The notes under the pieces were generated by a model. That model did no database searches. It was given only the letters and a program-made list of their open reading frames with translations, and was not told the origin of the DNA. The position numbers were made by a program, and so were the translations under genes. A stretch of DNA of 64,000 bases from Manihot esculenta (lineage: Eukaryota > Streptophyta > Magnoliopsida > Malpighiales > Euphorbiaceae), in the NCBI RefSeq assembly GCF_001659605.2, contig NC_035171.2:1862225-1926224 (forward strand). The letters run 5' to 3'. The stretch's first letter is position 1, and every line of letters starts with the position of its first letter. This document shows positions 57,875 to 64,000 of this stretch, piece by piece.

Positions 57875-59936
57875 TATAACGATCCGAAAATCGGACCGCT
57901 ATCGGCGCTAGATCCAGATCGACTTAAGGTCGCCGGGACCCGTAGCAAGCCTGCTATACTCTCTATGTACCTGTAAAATCCCATACATGATCATACATTT
58001 TCTGTAAAACCATAAAACTTTGCTCTGAACCAAGGCTCAACCTGTGCATGCACTATCTCTGTACTACATAACCCCTTACTAGAGCTTGCTCTAGACGGGT
58101 TAAACTCATACATGTTAAGCCTGGTTTTCATATACTCATAAAAACATTTACATAAAACACACCATGTATACAAAAGGGATTTACAATACAAATGGGTCAA
58201 GCACACTACGAAACTCTATCAATACATCTCTTTACAAGATTACATGTCCACACTATGCTAGTACAAAACTCTTTACTCTTCCTGTACCCTGCTGAACTTC
58301 CCCTGACTTCTGACCCTGCAAGACTGTGATTAAGGAGAGGGATGAGCTACTATAGCCCAGTGAGTAGAACAAATCAAACATGTCAATAAAACATGCTCGC
58401 ATGGAATGCATCACATCACAGGTAAATCACCCATCTCAGACGGACTGATTCAAAATTCCCTCTATTCTGTGCCCGGCCTGCGAAGGAGCTTCTCAGGACT
58501 TTATTACGCACCCTATGGTGCTCTGTGCCCGGCCCTCTCAGGGCTCCTCAGGACTTTACTACGAGGGCTATTGAATCCACGCTATGTCCGATCCGTACAA
58601 GCATAGAATAATGCAATGCGTCACATTAGTGTAGTCTAGTGCACTCAACCTATTACATATCATGATGCATGGAACATGCTAAAAGCATTTAATTTCTCAA
58701 TTTAAAACATTAAGTTTAGTTCTACTCACCTCTGGCTGACTCTGAACTGACTCTGAATACTCTGAAGCAATGCTCACTTCTGCTCTCTTTGGTTCCTCTG
58801 GTCCGTTCCTACACAGGTGGACTCAAAATGAGGGATCAAACTAACTCAAGATCAACTCTATAAACTCCCCAAAACCCCCCTCAAACATCCTAAAACAATC
58901 AAGTAAAACATGCAAAAGAAGACTGGACAGGGCACTTTCGGCGGCAGGTTCGGCGGCTGAAAGTCCCAGCCAGAGACGAAACTCAGGCACTTTCGGCTGC
59001 CGAAAGTCCTCTTCCAGGGACGAAAGTCCCAAACCTTCGGCAGCACCTTCGGCGGCCGAAACCCCCCTCCAGAGCCGAAAGTCCAAACTTTCGGGGGCAA
59101 GCTTAGGCAGCCGAAACCACCTTCTTAGCATGTTCGACGGCCGAACCCTCCTTCGGCGGCCGAAACTGGGTTTGCCAGTAAGGCAGAACCCTGCTCTGCT
59201 TTATGCAAAACTCACCCAACCTTCACACAAACATGCAACCCAAAAGTCCACAACCTGCATATACTCAAGTATAGGCACAAAGGGGTCCAAAACTAACTTA
59301 AAACCCCAACAAACATCACAACTCAACACATATACATGCTTTGACCACAAATCAACCAAAAACTCAACTTAACCTAAACATGCATCTCTACCCATAAAAC
59401 TCCATAAAACCTTCATAAATCATGAAAAGAAGTTCAGGATCTTCACTTACCTCTTACAAACAAGAAGATAAACGATCCCAACGTGGAGATATGGAGAAAC
59501 TGTCCCTCAAAGTCTCCAAACTTCTAAACTTGGGTTTTTTAGCTCAAAACCTTCAAAACAACATAAAAACTCATCAAAACTTTGAACGATTTGGAGAAAA
59601 CATGAAGATCACCCAAGGAAGATCATGGTCTCACCTCTGCCTGTGGATGGAAAGAAAATCTTATCCATTCACCGACCTAGGGCCTTTTATAGGTGGCTGG
59701 CCAGACCACCTTTGGCGGCCTAATGTAATTCCAAACTCATGCATATTCGGCGGCCGAACCTGGCATTTCTTCCTTGGTGCTTTTCTTTCCAAAAACTCAT
59801 TTTCTTTACACTTAAAACATTAATACATACTAAAAGAAGTTATAAAACATAACAATTTCCCTTCTAGAGGGTTCCGACACTCGAGATTCCGTCGAACGGT
59901 AGGACTTCCGGTGCCGAACTCTAGCCGGGTATTACA
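57875..59936 (-). repeat. Element 2 5' LTR (2,062 bp)
   Basis: Ends TGTAATACCCGGCTAGAG... and ...GGATCGTTATA on the minus strand; the terminal TA instead of CA fits one C-to-T change. It carries TTCGGCGGCCGAA-type palindromes at 58930-59165 and near 59748, and a TATA box on the minus strand at 59683-59691. It differs clearly from the element 3 LTR in sequence, so the two are diverged subfamilies. Confidence 0.9.
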
Positions 59937-59941
59937 AGCCT

Positions 59942-60519
59942 CCTCTGATCCGAAAAAGAATTTGAGGCATGAGCAGATGGTAGAGCTAAAAAACAGAAGG
60001 TCAGCCCTGCTCACCACTTTAAAAGGTACTTAACCTAACTTATCATTATGATGTGATGGCTTTACATCCGAGCTTGCATCTTAATCAGTTCTCAGAAATT
60101 GAATTCATGATTAAAATCTGATATGTTCGAGCCCTGTGGGAGGTTAATTAAGTACCTAGCTTAAAGACCTTTTAAGGTAGGACCAGTTCAAAAGAGGCCT
60201 GCAGGCAATAATGCCTTTGTGTGATTGGAAAGGTCCATAAGTTAGAGGCCAAGTCTCTTGCTAAAATTCCAGTCCTGATTGACTTAAAGACAAGGAATAA
60301 GGAACAATATGGTTGATTCCTTAAGGAAATCATTAAGTATGGCTTAAGTATTTATTTCTTAAAGCCCTTAACCGATTAAACAAGTTAGGCCGGTTAATTA
60401 AATTTCATGCCTAGTTATGTTTAAATATGGCTGAAGTAAGAAAAATAAACAAGGACGAGAATAAAGTAAGTATGAACAGGAAACAAAATTTCGTTAAAAA
60501 AAAGAGTAAAAATTACAGT
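59942..60519. other. Element 1 3' region between the element 2 insertion and the antisense gene
   Basis: Non-coding continuation of the element 1 3' region after the AGCCT duplication. No repeats as regular as 42024-42370, and no gene recognised. It probably holds the 3' untranslated end of the antisense gene. Confidence 0.6.
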
Positions 60520-63500
60520 CTAATCATCTAAAATTATTGGGGGAAAAATTGTCCTTAAGGGACTTACATTCCTAGGCATCTCACAATTTACATTACTACT
60601 ATCATCTACGTTACTATTCTCTACATTAGCATCTACACTACTGTCTGGGGGAGGTCCAACACCCTCTTGCTCAGACCCCCCAGCACCCACATAGGGTACG
60701 ATCTCCAGCCCTTGAGGTCCAGCATCCTCGGCAGTCCCGTCGTCCTCCTCTCCTGGCTCGGTATCCTCAGTAGGGGCCCAGCTGAAGTGTGAGAAGTTTC
60801 TTTGGGCAAGGTCAAGTCATCCTCCCCGTAGAGAATGTCCTTGCCATCAGTGTCCACCTCAGCAGCTCGGAGCTCTGTTAGCAGGGTGGAAGGAGCATGC
60901 CTGGCCTCTCTTAAACCTCGATTGAAACCAGACACGAACATGTGGAAGCCTTTTTGCCAAATAGCCAACTTCATTTCCTCAGAGGCTTTGTACTCTGCAA
61001 GTTGTGCCTAGCAGGCCTCAGCTATCTCTGCCTTTAATTCAGGAGAGTTCTTGTAAGCTTGGAGATGAGATTCACAGGCCTGCTCAATCTCTTTCCTCAG
61101 CTCGGCCGACTCTTTGTATTCCCATAGACGCTCCTCACACTCCAGCTGAACCCTGTCCTCAACCAGCTTAGCGTCCTCGAGCAGGGCTGAACACCTCTTC
61201 TTCAAAGCCTCGACCTCTTGGCTAAGATATTGATTTTGAAGCATGGTTGCCTCAGCCTCCAGGGTCAGGTCTTTATAATTTTCAGCCTGCTTGGCCAGCT
61301 CCTGCTCGAGAACCACTATCCGAGCCAGGGCTTCCTCCCTCTGAGCCATCACGGCCTTATATTGAGATTGGGCTGCCTCAGAATCTGCCTTCAAGGCCTC
61401 ATACTGAAGCTGGACCTCCTCCCTTCGGTTCCGGGCCTCATCCCTTTCTCGACGGACCTCATCCAGGGAGGACAGCTGCCTTAAAGCATCGTCACGCTGA
61501 TTTTCTGCGACAGCTGTCCTCCCATCAGCCCTCTTGAGGGCCTTCAGGGCTGTGTGCAGTTCAATCTGGAGAGACCTAGAGTTTCCCTGGGCAGCAACGA
61601 GATTGCTTCGGGCATCGCTGGTCGCAGATATGTTCTCCTCAAGATGCGCCTCTTCAATACGGCGGTCTACTGAGTCCCTGAGGGCGCGATCCCGGGCATT
61701 TATCTCCATGAACACACCCGTTGCCTGAGAAAAGAGAAAATGATTAAAGTCAAAAGGTAAAGGAAGCTAAGAGTAAACCAAAAACAAAAAACAAAAACGA
61801 AAAGAGATAGGTGAGAGTTACCATTAAGAGCATCTCCCTGAGGGTGTCCCCCAGTTGATCCCTGGATCGAGCCCGGAAGGCCACCTGCTCTCGGGTAGAG
61901 CTGGCTAAGAGACCGGAAAGAGCCAGCAGGCGAGGGTCTGAGGCCTCCGTAACCCCATCGAACATCCGCTCCCGGACTAACTCAGCTACCACACTTGCTG
62001 GAGACTGATGAGTGATGTCCTCTGCATTCAGGATGTCATTGTTTGGGGCAGACAGTAGAGGCACCACAGAAGCCTTCTCCTTTCCAATGGCAGGCAGAGG
62101 TGGAGCCAGTCTCTTCGAAGACCGAGCCTTCTTAGAAGGAGGAGCTGGGGCAGGAACCTTAGAGGGAGGGGGACGTTTACTCCCAGCCCCTTCCACAGCA
62201 TCTCGAGAGACAACCTCACGAGCTGGACTGGGCCCCTCTCCCTCCATAACCGGGGCAATCTCAGCAACGGCCCCCTGAGTATTTCTCCCCTCCGGGCTGG
62301 TCTCTTTCTCGCCCTCGGAAGCGCTGACATCGGCTAGGTGAGTCCCAGGCACCTTCTCGGAAATACCCTCAGAAGGCACAACCAAGTCCATTCTCGCCAG
62401 CTCGACGTCCTCAACCGACCTGGCGGTGATCTGGGGAGTCCCCTCCATCCTCGGAACTGAAACTCGCCTAGACTCTAGAGCCTGGGAAGATTGAATGGCC
62501 GAGCTCGATCTGCTGCGGCTAGCTGGCCGGGAAGATCTGGTGCCACGAGAGCTCGGCTTAGGAGCTCGGGAAGAAGCTGGGGCAGGAGGTCGGCTAACCG
62601 TCCTGGAAGAAATAGTCCGGGCCACCTCCTCAGTAGCCTCTGACACATGTCGCCCGGCTCGGAGGGTGTCCAACGCAGCGTTCATGCTCTCCCGGGACAG
62701 AACTAAGTTCTTCGGAGGCTTAATTTGCTCCATCTTGGCGTCAGAAGCTACAAAAAATATAAAACCAGAACAGGTTTACATAATCCCCAGTAGAAGTCAC
62801 AAAGAAAAGGAAAAGCAGCTGGACAAGGCACAATACCCGCATCTTTGATATCCCTAAGATTACATGCAAACATACACTTCTCGACGTCGTACTTCTTGTC
62901 AACAGAAGTCGGTCAAAGATACCCGACCTGTTCGGTAAGGCTCAGCTGGGGCAGGTCGTTGCAACCCAGAGAGACATCCGCCTAGTCGAGCTCCACCCCC
63001 CACGACCGACCGGAGTCTTTTTTCAACTCCGCCACGACAAAACCCTCTACCCAGCCCTTTATAGAATCCTTGTAGCCCGTGAAGATGGACAACCCTCCAC
63101 GGGGGGCGAAGTAGTAAAAGCACTGACTTGCCCTGACAAGACGGAAAAAGGTCACGAACAGACGCACCGTGGGCGTAAAACCCCAGCTCAAGCAGATGGA
63201 TTCAAAGGAACACATAAACAAGATAGAATTAGGGGACAGCATCCGGGGAGTTATCCCGAAATACTGGAAAACCTCGATGAAGAAGGGGGTGAATGGAAAA
63301 GTTAGACCGAAGTCCCGTTGTTTGACAAAAAAGACTATGCTACGATCTTTCTGAGGATCTATCAAACCAGGAGGATGAGGGTCTGGAAGAACAATCCTAT
63401 CGTTTCGGAGAGGAGCTCGGATGAGGTAAAGGGGAGTATCCAAATACCTCCGAGAAAAGAAATTGGTTATGGTAGAGGGAGTGATACATGACTCAAGATT

Positions 63501-63530
63501 AAAAACTTCAGGAAGTTTAGGGCTTTCCAT
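60520..63530 (-). pseudogene. Antisense gene in the Tat-like element: gypsy-type 'putative plant transposon' domain plus coiled coil
   Basis: Exons on the minus strand: 63530-62837, 62747-61822 and 61724-60520, with GT-AG borders (donors at 62836 and 61821, acceptors ending at 62748 and 61725). Exon 1 (MESPKLPEVFN start) matches the PF04195-type domain found in plant gypsy-associated proteins: YLDTPLYLIRAP, FFIEVFQYFGITPRMLSPN, FYYFAPR. Exon 2 is Ser/Pro/Arg-rich, low complexity. Exon 3 is a ~200-residue coiled coil (QREEALARIVVLEQELAKQA-like heptads) with an acidic tail. Damage: TAG at 62982, TGA near 62920, TAG at 61008, and a frameshift near 60795, after which the acidic tail (EPGEEDDGTAEDAG) continues in another frame to TAG 60520. 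Its role in the element is unknown. Confidence 0.75.
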
Positions 63531-63739
63531 GGAAGAACGAGAGGCGTACCTGAAAGGCAGTTAGGGCGGACAAGCAGAGGAGAACGAAGAGGAGAGCAAA
63601 AGTTTCGAGAAAGCTGGAGAATTTGAAATTTGAAACAGTAATGAGACAAAGAGGCGTTTTGAGGAAACTGTCCTTGGGCGGCGCGGTCATGATGACTCTT
63701 GGTATTTACCCCCTCATCAGTTGGGCAATAACTGACGAG

Positions 63740-63755
63740 AAGGTAAAGGGGCAAT
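63740..63755 (+). promoter_or_regulatory. Element 1 polypurine tract region
   Basis: GAAGGTAAAGGGGCAAT directly precedes the 3' LTR. It is purine-rich but interrupted; its position is as expected for plus-strand priming. Confidence 0.6.
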
Positions 63756-64000
63756 TGATGACCGCTGGATTTCCTCACCCCGTTCTAAGGCCAAGCCCAT
63801 GGATATAGCCCACGATCTGAAGGCTTTTAAGTCTCCCTCAAGGAGCCATGTCCAGCCCGCTCAGCTGAGGGACCGAACTTCACCTAGATTCTTCTATCCG
63901 GTCGGCCCAGCCTTTCAGCCCAATAACCAGGCCTCCACTAGGCTCAGCCTTAACCTCGTCTTCCAGCTCGGTCCGGAAGAAGAAAAGTGGCCAGTCCATC
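63756..64000 (+). repeat. Element 1 3' LTR, first 245 bp (runs off the right edge)
   Basis: Aligns base for base with 27956-28200 with about 18 substitutions by eye and no large gap. This confirms that the whole 27956-63755 interval lies between a pair of LTRs. Confidence 0.92.

Larger units (their letters stand above)
42476..59936 (-). mobile_element. Element 2: chromodomain Ty3/gypsy retrotransposon, minus strand, interrupted by element 3
   Basis: Flanked by an exact 5-bp duplication AGCCT (42471-42475 and 59937-59941). On the minus strand it starts TGTAATACCCGGCTAGAG at 59936 and ends at 42476. Its own sequence is about 7.5 kb once element 3 and one CTACA copy are removed. The 5' LTR (57875-59936) is full-length; the 3' LTR (42476-42671) has lost most of its interior. 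Gag-pol has a stop and a frameshift. The chromodomain-bearing integrase end and long LTRs point to the Tekay/Del clade. Confidence 0.93.
27956..64000 (+). mobile_element. Element 1: Tat-like Ty3/gypsy retrotransposon, multiply interrupted
   Basis: It begins with TGATGATCGCTGG at 27956; the matching 3' LTR begins TGATGACCGCTGG at 63756 and leaves the window. Removing the hAT, CACTA and element 2 inserts leaves about 10.6 kb plus one LTR. Order: LTR, primer site, gag, protease, reverse transcriptase, RNase H, a second RNase H, integrase, tandem-repeat 3' region, antisense gene, LTR. Two RNase H domains and an extra 3' gene are features of the Tat lineage. The LTRs differ at roughly 18 of 245 comparable bases by eye. 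Several stops and one frameshift make it non-autonomous. Confidence 0.9.

Overview
This window is eukaryotic nuclear DNA from a flowering plant, most likely a eudicot. The evidence is AT-rich intergenic DNA, GT-AG introns, CACTA and hAT DNA transposons, and Ty3/gypsy LTR retrotransposons of the Tat-like and chromodomain (Tekay/Del-like) types. A Malpighiales or Euphorbiaceae source is a guess. Nothing looks bacterial: I see no operons, tRNA or rRNA genes, or CRISPR. Almost all of the window is transposable-element sequence or duplicated DNA. Only one host gene looks structurally complete, a cystatin-like gene on the + strand at 16991-18276.

Layout. 1-3420: 5' part of a CACTA transposon on the minus strand, with an open transposase frame running off the left edge. 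3421-5095: truncated copy 1 of a duplicated cystatin-like locus, ending in one satellite monomer. 6808-10232: pieces of an old Tat-like retrotransposon with a 160-bp tandem repeat. 10240-13848: AT-rich DNA with degenerate elements. 13849-18276: copy 2 of the cystatin-like locus, enlarged by a 1.4-kb hAT-like element and a further 1-kb segment. 19495-27955: two copies of a papain-like protease pseudogene, each followed by a satellite array of ~240-bp monomers, about 25 monomers in total.

27956-64000 is one Tat-like retrotransposon (element 1) that landed in the satellite and was then broken up by later insertions. These are a 1,250-bp hAT element (31440-32689, 8-bp target duplication), a 6,493-bp CACTA element (34909-41401, 3-bp duplication) and a chromodomain gypsy element on the minus strand (element 2, 42476-59936, 5-bp duplication). 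Element 2 in turn contains a young element of the same family on the + strand (element 3, 44944-54875, 5-bp duplication). Each duplication is exact, and removing the hAT and CACTA inserts brings the element 1 pol codons back into one frame. Element 1 also carries an antisense, intron-containing gene near its 3' end (60520-63530).

The most interesting items are: the CACTA element at 34909-41401, which carries spliceable exon fragments of two host genes (an MTP12-type zinc transporter and sulfite oxidase) plus a long foldback; the antisense gene in the Tat-like element; GCCGCC-core palindromes packed just upstream of the TATA box in the element 2/3 LTRs; a recurring CAG-to-TAG nonsense signature that fits decay of methylated CHG sites; and a cystatin-like gene family next to papain-like protease pseudogenes embedded in a satellite. 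All names rest on reading translated motifs by eye, with no database search.
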